Shown in pieces: positions 9,563 to 19,191 of a DNA stretch of 64,000 nt. The stretch is from Oscillospiraceae bacterium (lineage in GTDB: Bacteria; Bacillota; Clostridia; Oscillospirales; Oscillospiraceae), in NCBI GenBank assembly GCA_902778665.1, contig CACYYN010000014.1, forward strand, positions 24,763-88,762. The letters are read 5' to 3'. A program made the translations under genes and the position numbers. Every line of letters starts with the position of its first letter. Position 1 is the first letter of the stretch. Under the pieces are notes generated by a model. It was not told where the DNA came from. It did not search any database and saw only the letters and a list, made by a program, of their open reading frames with translations.

Positions 9563-10525
9563 TCATTTCAATTCATCCGAGGTGTAGGTTCTCTCCGATA
9601 TAATATAACGCGGACGGTGCTTTGTCTCCAGGTAAATCTTTCCGATATACTCCCCGATAATGCCGAGGCTGATCAGTTGAACGCCGCTCACAAAGCAGAT
9701 AATACAGGTCATACTGGCCCAACCGGCAACCGATTTTCCGCAGAGCGCGGTAATCAGTGCCCAGATACAGCCGATAAAGCTGACGCCTGCAACCAGAATA
9801 CCAAAGCTCATAATCAGCTGCAGAGGCTTGACGGACAGGCTTGTAATGCCGTCAACCGCCAGCCCGATCATCTTTTTCAGGGGATAATGGCTTTTGCCTG
9901 CCATACGCTCGCTTCGTGCATATTCAACCGTGGTACTCTTAAATCCTACCAGCGGAATCAAACCCCTCAAAAAAAGATTGACCTCTTTAAAATTCGCAAA
10001 TTCCTTCAGCACTCTGGCACTGATCAGCCGGTAGTCTGCATGGTTGTAAACGACCTCCGCCCCGAGCAGAGAAAGAAATTTGTAAAAACTCTCTGCGGTA
10101 AACCGTTTGAAAAAGGTATCCGTCTCTCTGGAGGAGCGCACGCCGTATACAACTTCACAACCGTCAAGATATGCATCCACCATCGCATCCATGGCATTGA
10201 TGTCATCCTGGCCATCTGCATCGATGGAAATTGTTATATCGCACAGGTCTCGTGCTTCCATCAGCCCAGCCAGCACAGCATTCTGATGACCTCGGTTACG
10301 GCTTTGAGAGATGCCCAGAAAAACCTCACTCTCTTTCGCAAGTTTCTCGATAATCTCCCAGGTGGAATCTTTACTGCCGTCATTGACAAACAGTACACGG
10401 CTGCCCGCTGAGATCTTCCTCTTATTCTGAAGATCCTGAATTTTCTCAAGAAACAGCGGTGCTGTCACGGGAAGGACTTCCTCCTCGTTATAACAGGGTA
10501 CAATAATAAAAAGCTTTGGCAGCAT
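9563..10525 (-). CDS. GT2 polyprenyl-phosphate glycosyltransferase, GtrB/DPM1-like
   Basis: About 320 residues. A GT-A domain has IIVPCYNEEE near the N-terminus, the DXD-like SIDADGQDD and the VNDGSKD motif, followed by two C-terminal membrane spans (about 225-310), as in GtrB/YfdH enzymes that load a sugar onto undecaprenyl phosphate at the inner leaflet. Start set at the ATG at 10525 because AAGGAG lies 9 bases upstream; it begins one base after the ArsR stop, so translation is coupled. It is the third gene of a metal-sensor operon, an unexpected partner. No flippase or GtrA-like gene is adjacent. Sugar specificity unknown. Confidence 0.9.
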   Translation of the reverse strand: MLPKLFIIVPCYNEEEVLPVTAPLFLEKIQDLQNKRKISAGSRVLFVNDGSKDSTWEIIEKLAKESEVFLGISQSRNRGHQNAVLAGLMEARDLCDITISIDADGQDDINAMDAMVDAYLDGCEVVYGVRSSRETDTFFKRFTAESFYKFLSLLGAEVVYNHADYRLISARVLKEFANFKEVNLFLRGLIPLVGFKSTTVEYARSERMAGKSHYPLKKMIGLAVDGITSLSVKPLQLIMSFGILVAGVSFIGCIWALITALCGKSVAGWASMTCIICFVSGVQLISLGIIGEYIGKIYLETKHRPRYIISERTYTSDELK

Positions 10526-10526
10526 C

Positions 10527-10817
10527 TCATGCATCTCCTTCACTGATATGCTCTATCCCGCATGAAAGGATTGCGGAAACATGATCATCATCAAGGGAAT
10601 AATAGACTGACTTTCCTTCCCTTCTCGGCTTCACAAGTTTGCTTCTCCTGAGGAGATTCAGCTGATGAGAAATAGCTGACTGCGTCATTCCCAACCCGTC
10701 CGCAATATCTCCGACACTCAGTTCCCGGTTGAGAAGAATCGAGAGAATTTTGATCCTCGTGACGTCACCAAACACTTTGAAAAGTTCTGCAAGATCAGAA
10801 TATTTTTCCTCTGACAT
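10527..10817 (-). CDS. ArsR/SmtB-family metal-responsive repressor
   Basis: 96 residues, a winged helix-turn-helix dimer; recognition helix region MTQSAISHQLNLLRRS. The last helix carries Asp, His, His and Glu in DDHVSAIL...GIEHISE, in the arrangement of the CzrA/SmtB alpha-5 zinc/cobalt site; no alpha-3 cysteine pair is present. Start set at MSEEKYSDL because AAGGATG lies just before that ATG and the longer frame overlaps the HMA gene. Second gene of HMA-ArsR-GT2. A TGAACA-TT-TGTTCA dyad behind the operon promoter is its expected operator, so autorepression relieved by Zn/Co is the likely mode. Confidence 0.92.
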   Translation of the reverse strand: MSEEKYSDLAELFKVFGDVTRIKILSILLNRELSVGDIADGLGMTQSAISHQLNLLRRSKLVKPRREGKSVYYSLDDDHVSAILSCGIEHISEGDA

Positions 10818-10834
10818 ATACGCATCCTTATAAA

Positions 10835-11053
10835 TCAAACAAAGATCTGGCAATCATCTTCGACGATCCGGCAATTTTTCACCACATCTGCCATCACAGC
10901 CTTGATATCTGCCCCGTCCTCGAACTCAACCGTCATTTTAAGCGCCATGAAATTCACCACTGCGTCTTTCACGCCGGGCGTTTTTCTGGCTGCCTGCTCC
11001 ATCAGATTGGCACAATTTGCGCAATCCACTTCTATTTTATATGTTTTTTTCAT
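10835..11053 (-). CDS. Heavy-metal-associated (HMA) domain protein
   Basis: 72 residues, one ferredoxin-like HMA domain with the metal-binding CxxC at Cys11/Cys14 (DCANCAN). Normally such a protein hands Cu(I) or Zn(II)/Cd(II) to a P-type ATPase, or is the detached N-terminal domain of one. RBS GAAGGGAG lies 8 bases before the chosen ATG; the longer reading begins upstream of it. First gene of the operon; no P1B ATPase is in the window. Replacement of Met in the usual MxCxxC by Asp leans towards zinc or cadmium, but this is weak evidence. Confidence 0.9.
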   Translation of the reverse strand: MKKTYKIEVDCANCANLMEQAARKTPGVKDAVVNFMALKMTVEFEDGADIKAVMADVVKNCRIVEDDCQIFV

Positions 11054-11076
11054 AGCAGATACTCCCTTCATTTACA

Positions 11077-11090
11077 TGAACATTTGTTCA
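11077..11090. promoter_or_regulatory. ArsR/SmtB operator
   Basis: TGAACA-TT-TGTTCA, a perfect 6-2-6 dyad matching the core of CzrA/SmtB-type operators. It sits 13 bases downstream of the -10 of the HMA-ArsR-GT2 promoter, where bound repressor would block transcription. Confidence 0.75.
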
Positions 11091-11103
11091 CATCTTCAAA
11101 AGA

Positions 11104-11132
11104 AGTATAGTACTGATCTTTATTGCTGTCAA
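11104..11132 (-). promoter_or_regulatory. Promoter of the HMA-ArsR-GT2 operon
   Basis: Near-consensus on the minus strand: TTGACA (11132-11127), 17 bases, TATACT (11109-11104). A strong core promoter of this kind is what a repressor-controlled operon would use. Confidence 0.85.
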
Positions 11133-11135
11133 GCA

Positions 11136-11507
11136 TTATTTGTCTTCGCAGGCATCGCTTTCATCCGATTCATTCTGAGGATCTGATTCGCTGTCCACGG
11201 ACACGGAAACAATCTCCTCTGCCTGTGGTGAATTCGGGTCGTAATATTCCTGTCGCATCAGCATTCGCACACTCATCACGATAAAGTATCCGCCGAAAAC
11301 AGCAAACAGAACAATCCCGCCGATCATTACTGCCAGCTTCCACCCGGTATTCTGAAGTGCGCCGCCGGTGAGAAGCTTATAAATCAAATAGTAAAGATAT
11401 CCGCCCACCAGGATGCGGAGCATGAGCTGCGCCTGCGTGGGCAACCGCTCCGGATTAGAGTTTTTCTGCTCCTTCTGCTGCTTTTTTAAATCACTCAGTA
11501 TCCCCAT
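11136..11507 (-). CDS. Two-span membrane protein of unknown function
   Basis: 123 residues: a basic cytoplasmic N-terminus (MGILSDLKKQQKEQK), two membrane spans (about 28-50 and 57-82) and an acidic, Ser/Asp/Glu-rich tail. It resembles small uncharacterised membrane proteins found widely in Clostridia, but I cannot name a family. RBS GGAGGAAAG precedes the ATG. The next operon's -35 begins four bases past its stop, so it is transcribed separately or reads into it. Confidence 0.75.
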   Translation of the reverse strand: MGILSDLKKQQKEQKNSNPERLPTQAQLMLRILVGGYLYYLIYKLLTGGALQNTGWKLAVMIGGIVLFAVFGGYFIVMSVRMLMRQEYYDPNSPQAEEIVSVSVDSESDPQNESDESDACEDK

Positions 11508-11614
11508 ATTTCAGTCTTTCCTCCATCTGAAAGCTGCAATGCGCCTGCAAGCAGCAATGTATATTCAAGATAATACCACATCCGACTGTCATCCTGCAAT
11601 ATTAGAATCAAAAA

Positions 11615-11634
11615 CCGCCCGGTGAACCGGGCGG
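11615..11634 (-). terminator. Terminator of cstA
   Basis: Stem CCGCCCGG / CCGGGCGG with a 4-base loop; on the minus strand it is followed by TTTTTGATT, 35 bases after the cstA stop. Confidence 0.85.
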
Positions 11635-11669
11635 TAAACTTTTTCAGTTTTTATCCAGCGAATGCTGAA

Positions 11670-13388
11670 TTATGCTTTTTTACGCTTGGGCTGCTTTGCC
11701 TGTGCGGAGAGGGTCTTGAAAGCAGTGACAGCGAGGATAACAGCCAGAACAACCAGAGCGATGGACCAGATGGTCTGGAACCAGGTGCCCCAGTCAGCGC
11801 CGGCAGCGATCTTCCCGAAATTCTTGAAGATCGTAATGCAGAGTGCGCAGATTGTAGCGCAAAGCATGAATACCATCGGGAAGAAGAACATCTTGTTGTT
11901 GCGGCCGATCTTGCCGAGCCAGGTGCAGACAGCGAGCATAGCAACGCCTGCGAGCAGCTGGTTTGCAGAACCGAACACACTCCAGATCTGGCTCAGGCCC
12001 ATGAAGCCCATGCCGCAGCCGATAACGACCATGATCAGAGTGGAGACGATCGGGGTGGAGAAGAACTTTGCAGCACCGGTGAGATCCTCATGAGTCTTTC
12101 CTTCCGGAGTGAGGAGCTCAGCGAAGAGGTAACGGCAAAGACGTGTTGCAGAGTCAAGAGAGGTCAGAGCGAAGACAGAGACAGCCAGGGTGAACAGGTT
12201 GTAGATAATGCCATAGCTCTTCTCGCCTGCAAAGGAAGCGAACATGGTAGCAATACCACCGGCAAAGATCGTCGGAGGAGCAGAAAGCTGATACTGATCA
12301 CCGCCGCCTGCAGAGGTCTTGCTCCACACAACACCGATAGCAATGAGAGCGATAACGCCGAGTGCGGACTCGATAACCATGGAGCCGTAGCCGATGATCT
12401 GAGCATCCTTCTCATTGTTGATCTGCTTGGAAGAAGTACCGGAGGAGATCAGAGAGTGGAAGCCGGAGCATGCGCCGCAAGCAACCGTGATGAACAGGAA
12501 CGGGAAGAGGGGCTGACCGGCCGGGTTCTTCCATCCATAGAATGCAGGAGCTTCAACAGTAGCAGCACCGGTGAAGGTTGCACCGACAATAGCGATAACA
12601 GCCAGAGCCATCATGCCGTAAAGCAGGAAGGAGCTTAGGTAGTCACGCGGCTGGAGCAGGATCCATACCGGAAGCAGAGAAGCAACCGTGACATAAACTG
12701 CAATGAAGAGCACCCAGAAGGTACGGCTGAAGTGAAGGCCTACTTCCTGCCCGATGAAAACAATAGCAACAATGCCGATGATGCCAACGATCGTTGCAGG
12801 GCCGACAGGCATATTCTTGCGGTATACAAAGAAACCGAAGATTGCAGCAATGACAATAAAGAGGATGGAGGTCATTGCAGTGGAGCCGTTTGCTGCATAA
12901 GTCGGTGCAGAAGAATCAACAGAGACAAATGTACCTGCAACAACAGCAGTGAAGGATGCAATGACAAGAACCAGAACTGCCAGTGCGAAGATGATGAAGA
13001 GCTTCTTGGACTTGGAGCCCATGGAGTCTTCCATGATCTCACCGATGGATCCGCCGTTGTGACGGATGGATGCGAAGAGAGCACCAAAGTCGTGCATAGC
13101 ACCGAAGAAGATGCCGCCGAGCACGCACCAGAGGAATACGGGAACCCAACCAAAGACGGCTGCCTGAATCGGTCCGTTAATCGGGCCGGCACCGGCGATG
13201 GATGAGAAGTGGTGACCCATCAGAACAGCGGGGTTGGCAGGAACATAGTCCTTCCCGTCGTAGCTGGTATGGGCCGGGGTTTCGCGGCTGGGATCAACGC
13301 CCCACTCTTTTGCCAGCCAGCTGCCGTAAAACACGTAGCCGAGAGCAAGAGCAACAACCGCACAGATGAGGATAAGTAATGCGCTCAC
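11670..13388 (-). CDS. cstA: Carbon starvation protein CstA, peptide/pyruvate transporter
   Basis: 572 residues with about 14 hydrophobic segments; CstA/BtsT family, proton-linked uptake of peptides or pyruvate. Typical signatures are ALGYVFYG near the start, VLMGHHFSSIAGAGPI and FGAMHDFGALFASIRH. Start set at the second GTG (13388), 8 bases from AAAGGAG; the first GTG overlaps that site. The length is that of the shorter Firmicutes form rather than the ~700-residue E. coli CstA. A gene of unknown function lies 50 bases upstream on the same strand. No LytS/LytTR regulator is adjacent. Confidence 0.95.
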   Translation of the reverse strand: MSALLILICAVVALALGYVFYGSWLAKEWGVDPSRETPAHTSYDGKDYVPANPAVLMGHHFSSIAGAGPINGPIQAAVFGWVPVFLWCVLGGIFFGAMHDFGALFASIRHNGGSIGEIMEDSMGSKSKKLFIIFALAVLVLVIASFTAVVAGTFVSVDSSAPTYAANGSTAMTSILFIVIAAIFGFFVYRKNMPVGPATIVGIIGIVAIVFIGQEVGLHFSRTFWVLFIAVYVTVASLLPVWILLQPRDYLSSFLLYGMMALAVIAIVGATFTGAATVEAPAFYGWKNPAGQPLFPFLFITVACGACSGFHSLISSGTSSKQINNEKDAQIIGYGSMVIESALGVIALIAIGVVWSKTSAGGGDQYQLSAPPTIFAGGIATMFASFAGEKSYGIIYNLFTLAVSVFALTSLDSATRLCRYLFAELLTPEGKTHEDLTGAAKFFSTPIVSTLIMVVIGCGMGFMGLSQIWSVFGSANQLLAGVAMLAVCTWLGKIGRNNKMFFFPMVFMLCATICALCITIFKNFGKIAAGADWGTWFQTIWSIALVVLAVILAVTAFKTLSAQAKQPKRKKA

Positions 13389-13434
13389 ACTTTTCACTCC
13401 TTTTTAAAAATGTGTGGTAAATTATATCTATTAA

Positions 13435-13455
13435 CAGCTCAGTTGTGCTGAGCTG
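13435..13455 (-). terminator. Hairpin between the unknown gene and cstA
   Basis: Stem CAGCTCAG / CTGAGCTG with a 5-base loop overlaps the stop codon of the upstream gene and is followed on the minus strand by an AT-rich but not T-only tract. It could attenuate read-through into cstA or protect the upstream mRNA end; a TATAAT immediately downstream lacks a good -35. Confidence 0.4.
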
Positions 13456-13957
13456 CAAATAGCTTGGAAAAATATTTTTTCATATCTCGCCCTGCCGGAT
13501 TCGTCCAGACCTTTTCATCTTTCACTGCAACGGCGGTCGTGATCAGACTGGAATAACCCCAAAGGGAAAAATGGTAGGACTTCTGAAACTTCCGCTTCTC
13601 AATTGCCTTCAGCACATCCGCATCGAACTGATCAGAGATAAAGATAACCTTGATGTTGGTATACTGATGTTCGCTGTGCGGCTTCACCCTAGGAAGGCCT
13701 TCATCCAGTGCATACTGGATACAGGCGTCCACAGTTTCCATGCTGAAGTCATCCGCCGAAAAGACATAGACGAATTCATTCATCTCATTGGAGTAGAGGT
13801 TGGCACTTTTCATCAGCCAGTATTTTTCATCCCGCTTGAAAAAATCACCCCGGAAGATTATCGGAAGATCTTCCGGCAGATTTCTTTTTATTATATTATA
13901 ATAAGCGGAATAGGAATCCTCCACCACATCGAGGAATGCCAACCGTTCCAATGCCAT
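13439..13957 (-). CDS. Conserved-looking cytoplasmic protein, function unknown
   Basis: 172 residues with mixed alpha/beta pattern, soluble, rich in Phe/Tyr/Asp. I do not recognise the family. The region IKVIFISDQFDADVL looks like a Rossmann-like strand-turn, and the tail is basic. GGAG 6 bases before the ATG at 13957 supports this start over a TTG two codons upstream. It has its own promoter and may read through into cstA, 50 bases downstream, which would make it a candidate accessory or regulator of that transporter. Confidence 0.8.
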   Translation of the reverse strand: MALERLAFLDVVEDSYSAYYNIIKRNLPEDLPIIFRGDFFKRDEKYWLMKSANLYSNEMNEFVYVFSADDFSMETVDACIQYALDEGLPRVKPHSEHQYTNIKVIFISDQFDADVLKAIEKRKFQKSYHFSLWGYSSLITTAVAVKDEKVWTNPAGRDMKKYFSKLFAAQHN

Positions 13958-14001
13958 ACGCAACTCCAGAACGAAATTATGAACAAACTATTGCGAAACA
14001 C

Positions 14002-14030
14002 ACTATACCTCTAAACGGGATAAAATTCAA
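14002..14030 (-). promoter_or_regulatory. Promoter of the unknown gene upstream of cstA
   Basis: Minus strand TTGAAT (14030-14025), 17 bases, TATAGT (14007-14002). Confidence 0.55.
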
Positions 14031-14100
14031 TAGTAATTTCACCGAAAATGTCATCTTTTTCAATTTTTCTGTCATTATGTCAACTTAAAACAATTTTTCG

Positions 14101-14129
14101 TTGCAGCGTGGTTGAAATTGTAGTAAAAT
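14101..14129 (+). promoter_or_regulatory. Promoter of the THUMP methyltransferase gene
   Basis: TTGCAG, 17 bases, TAAAAT, 24 bases before the RBS. Confidence 0.55.
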
Positions 14130-14161
14130 GAAAAATCAGAAAAACAACATTTGGAGTGAAT

Positions 14162-15274
14162 ATGCAGAACAGAAATTGTGTTCCCTGTCTTCTCGGGCTG
14201 GAGGGTCCGATCAGCGAAGAACTGAAAAAGCTTCGGATGAACGATATTTCCGCCGAAAACGGCAGAGTATACTTCAGCGGAGATGAAAAAGCCATTGCAG
14301 CAGCAAATATCTCATTGCGCATCGGAGAGCGCGTCCTCATTGAGGTGGGGCGTTTTCATGCCGACACTTTTGACACGCTGTTTGAGCATGTCAAGGCCCT
14401 GCCCTGGGAAAACTATATCCCGAAGGATGCCGCATTTCCCGTAAAAGGTTACTGTCTCAATTCCACGCTCATGTCAGTCCCCGACTGTCAGAAAATCATT
14501 AAGAAAGCTATTGTAGAGCGGCTTAAGCTCCGGTATCATGTCAGCTGGTTTGAAGAAACAGGCCCCGTCCATCAGATTCAATTCTCGGTCATGAAAGACG
14601 ATGTCTCTGTCTGTATTGACACCTCTGGCGAAGGCCTCCACAAGCGTGGTTACCGCCCGGCACACAATGCCGCACCGCTGAAGGAAACCATGGCAGCCGC
14701 CATGGTGATGATCTCCCGGTATCGCGGGAAAGAAGATTTCTGTGATCCCTTCTGCGGAAGCGGTACCATTCCCATTGAAGCAGCGCTGATTGCCCGGAAC
14801 ATTGCCCCGGGACTGAACCGAACCTTCTCCGCTGAAAAATGGGGAGAAGCAAACAGCAGCCTCTGGCAGGAAGCCCGGGAGGAGGCCCGTGCAAGGGAAT
14901 TTCACGGAGATTATCATATTGTCGGCAGTGATATTGACCCTGCAGCAATCCGTATTGCACAGGAGAATGCACAGCGTGCCGGTGTGGCTGATCTCGTACG
15001 TTTTGAGGTCGCCGATGCCATGCAGTTTAACCGCAAAACCGAGGCAGGCATTATTGTGACAAATCCCCCTTACGGAGAACGCATCATGGAGAAGCAGGAG
15101 GCTGAAACCCTGTATCACGGTTTCGGAAAAGCCTGGGCAGCCAGTGAAAACTGGAAGCTCTATCTTCTCTCCTCCCACACAGAATTTGAACGCACTTTCG
15201 GCAGACAGGCAGACAAAAAACGTAAGCTTTATAACGGAATGATCAAGTGCGACCTGTTTATGTATTTCAGATAG
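14162..15274 (+). CDS. THUMP-domain class I rRNA methyltransferase, RlmL/YpsC-like
   Basis: About 370 residues: an N-terminal ferredoxin-like/THUMP region (to ~155) for RNA binding, then a SAM-dependent Rossmann methyltransferase with FCDPFCGSGTIPIEAA, the acidic GSDIDPAA motif and the catalytic TNPPYGER (N6/N2 type NPPY). This is the RlmL N-terminal module, expected to make m2G2445 in 23S rRNA. The start at ATG 14162 is preferred because GGAG overlaps the alternative GTG at 14156. A lipid-kinase-like gene follows 70 bases downstream. Confidence 0.9.
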   Translation: MQNRNCVPCLLGLEGPISEELKKLRMNDISAENGRVYFSGDEKAIAAANISLRIGERVLIEVGRFHADTFDTLFEHVKALPWENYIPKDAAFPVKGYCLNSTLMSVPDCQKIIKKAIVERLKLRYHVSWFEETGPVHQIQFSVMKDDVSVCIDTSGEGLHKRGYRPAHNAAPLKETMAAAMVMISRYRGKEDFCDPFCGSGTIPIEAALIARNIAPGLNRTFSAEKWGEANSSLWQEAREEARAREFHGDYHIVGSDIDPAAIRIAQENAQRAGVADLVRFEVADAMQFNRKTEAGIIVTNPPYGERIMEKQEAETLYHGFGKAWAASENWKLYLLSSHTEFERTFGRQADKKRKLYNGMIKCDLFMYFR

Positions 15275-15344
15275 CTCATCGCGGGGGAGCGGAAACAGTC
15301 TGGAAACTGCTCTCGTATTATCCTACAGTTCAGGAGAACCTTTT

Positions 15345-16265
15345 ATGAAACATCTGTTCATTGTCAACCCCATCGCCGGCGGAAAGGATAACACAGAGAC
15401 GATAGAGGCGTATGTCCGTTCAGCCTTTGTTCAGTGCAAAGAACCCTATGAGGTATATCGGACTACTGGTCCCCATGATGCGGAGGAAACGGTACGCCGC
15501 ACTGCACACAGCGGAGAAGCTGTACGCGTCTACGCCTGCGGCGGAGACGGAACCTTTAACGAATGCGTCAACGGTGCTGCCGGGTGTGACAACATCGCCG
15601 TCGCTCCGATTCCTATCGGCACGGGCAATGATTTCTGCCGTATGTTCGGAGAGGAGAAAAATCTTTATCTTGATTTTTCCGCTTTGCTGCAGGGCACCAC
15701 GCATAAAATTGATCTGATTGCTGTGAACGGAAGATACTCCTCCTGTATCTGCTCGGCAGGTATTGACGCTCGAGTAGGCATCAATGTTCACCGTTACTCT
15801 TCTCTTCCCTTCTGCAAAGGCGGGGGGGCTTATGTTGTCTCCGCTGTAGTGGAACTGTTCAAAGGGATTACACGAAACATGACGCTTACCTGCGGAGATT
15901 TTTCCTTCTCCGGGAAAGCCACACTCTGCTGTGTCTGCAACGGGCGGTATTACGGTGGCGGTTTTAACCCCTCTCCCGATGCCATGCCGGATGACGGAAT
16001 TCTGGATATCTATTTTGTACGTGAGATGAATCTTCTCCAGGTGGCCACTGCCATCGGTGCCTACGCAAAGGGCCGTGCAGACGAATTTCCCAAGTATATC
16101 ACCCACCTGAAGGGTGACAGTGTTACTGTTGAATTTGACGAGGAAGAGATCATCAATGTTGACGGAGAAGGTTTCAAGGCAAAAAAAGCTGAGATAAAAC
16201 TGATTCCGCAAGCTTTGAACCTGATTATACCGAAAGGGCTGACCTTTTTTGAATCTTCATGCTGA
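15345..16265 (+). CDS. Diacylglycerol/sphingosine kinase-family lipid kinase
   Basis: 306 residues of the DagK/YegS family. The nucleotide-binding loop is CGGDGTFNE and the second signature is PIGTGNDFCR; VNPIAGG opens the protein and a beta-sandwich C-terminal domain ends in the conserved NVDGEG. In Firmicutes such enzymes phosphorylate diacylglycerol released during envelope polymer synthesis, returning it to phosphatidate. Cytoplasmic, membrane-associated. RBS CAGGAG. Exact lipid substrate cannot be read from sequence. Confidence 0.9.
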   Translation: MKHLFIVNPIAGGKDNTETIEAYVRSAFVQCKEPYEVYRTTGPHDAEETVRRTAHSGEAVRVYACGGDGTFNECVNGAAGCDNIAVAPIPIGTGNDFCRMFGEEKNLYLDFSALLQGTTHKIDLIAVNGRYSSCICSAGIDARVGINVHRYSSLPFCKGGGAYVVSAVVELFKGITRNMTLTCGDFSFSGKATLCCVCNGRYYGGGFNPSPDAMPDDGILDIYFVREMNLLQVATAIGAYAKGRADEFPKYITHLKGDSVTVEFDEEEIINVDGEGFKAKKAEIKLIPQALNLIIPKGLTFFESSC

Positions 16266-16335
16266 AGGCCAGAGCCCGGTTTCACTGGCGATATAAAATA
16301 CATTTTCCATTTTATTTTTTAAGGAGGTAAACACC

Positions 16336-16950
16336 ATGCGCAGAATTCTATCCGTTTTCCTGGCAGTACTGCTCCTGCTGACATTTTCATCCGCCGCTCT
16401 GGCTGACCATGAAATCACCGTAAACGGCAACGGAGAAGCCCTGGTTTCTGCCGATGTTGCAGTGATCTCTTTGGGTGTCAGCGCAAGGGACAGAGATGTT
16501 CTGAAGGCGCAGGCCAAAGTGAATGAAGCCATCGCTGCCATCCGCACCGCTCTGACGGAAGCCGGCGTTGAAAAGCAGGACATCAACACCGATTATATCA
16601 ATATCTATGCCATGTATGATTACCGCGAAGGGCAGGAGGAGCTGACGGCATACAATGCAAGCTCCACCCTCGCTATTAAGGTGACGGACATGGACGCTGT
16701 CGGCAAGCTGATTGACCTTGCCTTCAGTGCCGGGGCAAACACCCTCAACGGCATCAGCTTCTCGGCAACGGATACTTCAGCCGCCAAAGAGGAAGCCCTG
16801 CGTGCTGCCGTAGAGGATGCGCAGACCAAGGCTGCCATACTCGCCGAAGCCAGCGGCATGACGCTTCTGGGTATTGACGAAATCCGTGAGAGCAACACCT
16901 ACACCTATGACAGCGGTGCCGGGTTGTTCAGGCAGCAAAAATTGCCGTGA
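16336..16950 (+). CDS. Secreted SIMPL-domain protein, frameshifted near the C-terminus
   Basis: 204 residues as read: signal peptide (hydrophobic 6-20, cleavage near ALAD), then a SIMPL/DUF541 domain (HEITVNGNGEA, TDYINIY, GISFSATDT). Relatives run ~20 residues longer and end in a beta strand; that strand (VTASIVVTFKAVN) is present in another frame just downstream. One extra G in the GGG at 16921-16923 would restore the frame to a stop at 16988. RBS AAGGAGG. Role of SIMPL proteins in Clostridia is unclear. The domain is certain; whether the gene is truly broken is not. Confidence 0.85.
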   Translation: MRRILSVFLAVLLLLTFSSAALADHEITVNGNGEALVSADVAVISLGVSARDRDVLKAQAKVNEAIAAIRTALTEAGVEKQDINTDYINIYAMYDYREGQEELTAYNASSTLAIKVTDMDAVGKLIDLAFSAGANTLNGISFSATDTSAAKEEALRAAVEDAQTKAAILAEASGMTLLGIDEIRESNTYTYDSGAGLFRQQKLP

Positions 16951-16988
16951 CGGCAAGTATAGTTGTAACCTTCAAGGCAGTGAACTGA
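16947..16988 (+). other. Displaced C-terminal tail of the SIMPL gene
   Basis: Reading from 16947 gives VTASIVVTFKAVN then stop, the expected last strand of a SIMPL domain. The upstream part of this frame (AAKIA) is also compatible back to about 16923. Confidence 0.75.
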
Positions 16989-17036
16989 GGTTTCCTCCAG
17001 TCCCTACAGCAGACTGCTATTTATACTCTTAAAAGT

Positions 17037-17071
17037 AAAACAGCACCCTTTCGGGTGCTGTTTTGTATTTT
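17037..17071. terminator. Bidirectional terminator, SIMPL gene and groEL
   Basis: Stem AAAACAGCACCC / GGGTGCTGTTTT with loop TTTC (17037-17064) lies between the convergent genes; T-rich on both sides. Confidence 0.85.
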
Positions 17072-17092
17072 ATGGGTTTTGCGGAGAATCGA

Positions 17093-18721
<1,629 letters not shown>

Positions 18722-18738
18722 TCAAATGCCTCCTCAAA

Positions 18739-19023
18739 TTATTCAATCACTGCAAGAATGTCGCTCTGACGAACGATGGTGTACTCAACGTCCTCGAGTT
18801 TAACCTTGCTGCCGCTATATTTGCCGACGAGAACATTCTGGCCGACTTTTACGGTCATAACGACTTCGTTGCCGTCTACAACGCCGCCGGGACCGACTTC
18901 TACAACTTCATAAACTTCCGGCTTCTCCTGTGCGCTCTGGGTGAGAAGGATACCGCCGGCCGTCTTTTCTTCAGCCTTGTTCTGCTTCAGAATAACTCTG
19001 TCAGCCAAAGGATTCAGCTTCAT
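18739..19023 (-). CDS. groS: Co-chaperonin GroES
   Basis: 94 residues, the heptameric lid of GroEL. Conserved KPLADRVILK-like opening (LNPLADRVILK), mobile loop KTAGGILL and GKYSGSKVKLE. The first gene behind a CIRCE operator, co-transcribed with groEL. Confidence 0.98.
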   Translation of the reverse strand: MKLNPLADRVILKQNKAEEKTAGGILLTQSAQEKPEVYEVVEVGPGGVVDGNEVVMTVKVGQNVLVGKYSGSKVKLEDVEYTIVRQSDILAVIE

Positions 19024-19076
19024 ATTTCTATACCTCCAAAAATTATTAACACATTATGCCTGACTGCTCAGGGGGG

Positions 19077-19103
19077 TTAGCACTCATTTCTCCCGAGTGC
19101 TAA
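19077..19103. promoter_or_regulatory. CIRCE operator (HrcA binding site)
   Basis: TTAGCACTC-N9-GAGTGCTAA, a perfect match to the CIRCE consensus, just downstream of the groES -10 box. HrcA binding here represses groESL outside heat shock. Confidence 0.98.
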
Positions 19104-19106
19104 TGT

Positions 19107-19134
19107 ATCATACCACAAATTCAGAAAAAAGCAA
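19107..19134 (-). promoter_or_regulatory. Promoter of groES-groEL
   Basis: Minus strand TTGCTT (19134-19129), 16 bases, TATGAT (19112-19107), with CIRCE starting 4 bases past the -10. Confidence 0.75.
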
Positions 19135-19145
19135 GCATTAAAATG

Positions 19146-19175
19146 TTGATTTTTTGTGAACGATACAGTTATAAT
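19146..19175 (+). promoter_or_regulatory. Possible promoter of the Nudix gene
   Basis: TTGATT, 18 bases, TATAAT. Transcription would begin near 19182, only about 10 bases before the likely ATG, so the mRNA would be nearly leaderless if this promoter is used. Confidence 0.45.
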
Positions 19176-19191
19176 CTCCGGGGTGATGAAA

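Noticed and set aside
11622-12638. 338-codon open frame opposite cstA
   Set aside because: Antisense to a well-supported membrane transporter gene; Glu/Asp/Ser-rich because hydrophobic codons are being read in reverse.
14156-14161. GTG start for the THUMP methyltransferase
   Set aside because: It overlaps the GGAG ribosome binding site; the ATG six bases later is properly spaced.
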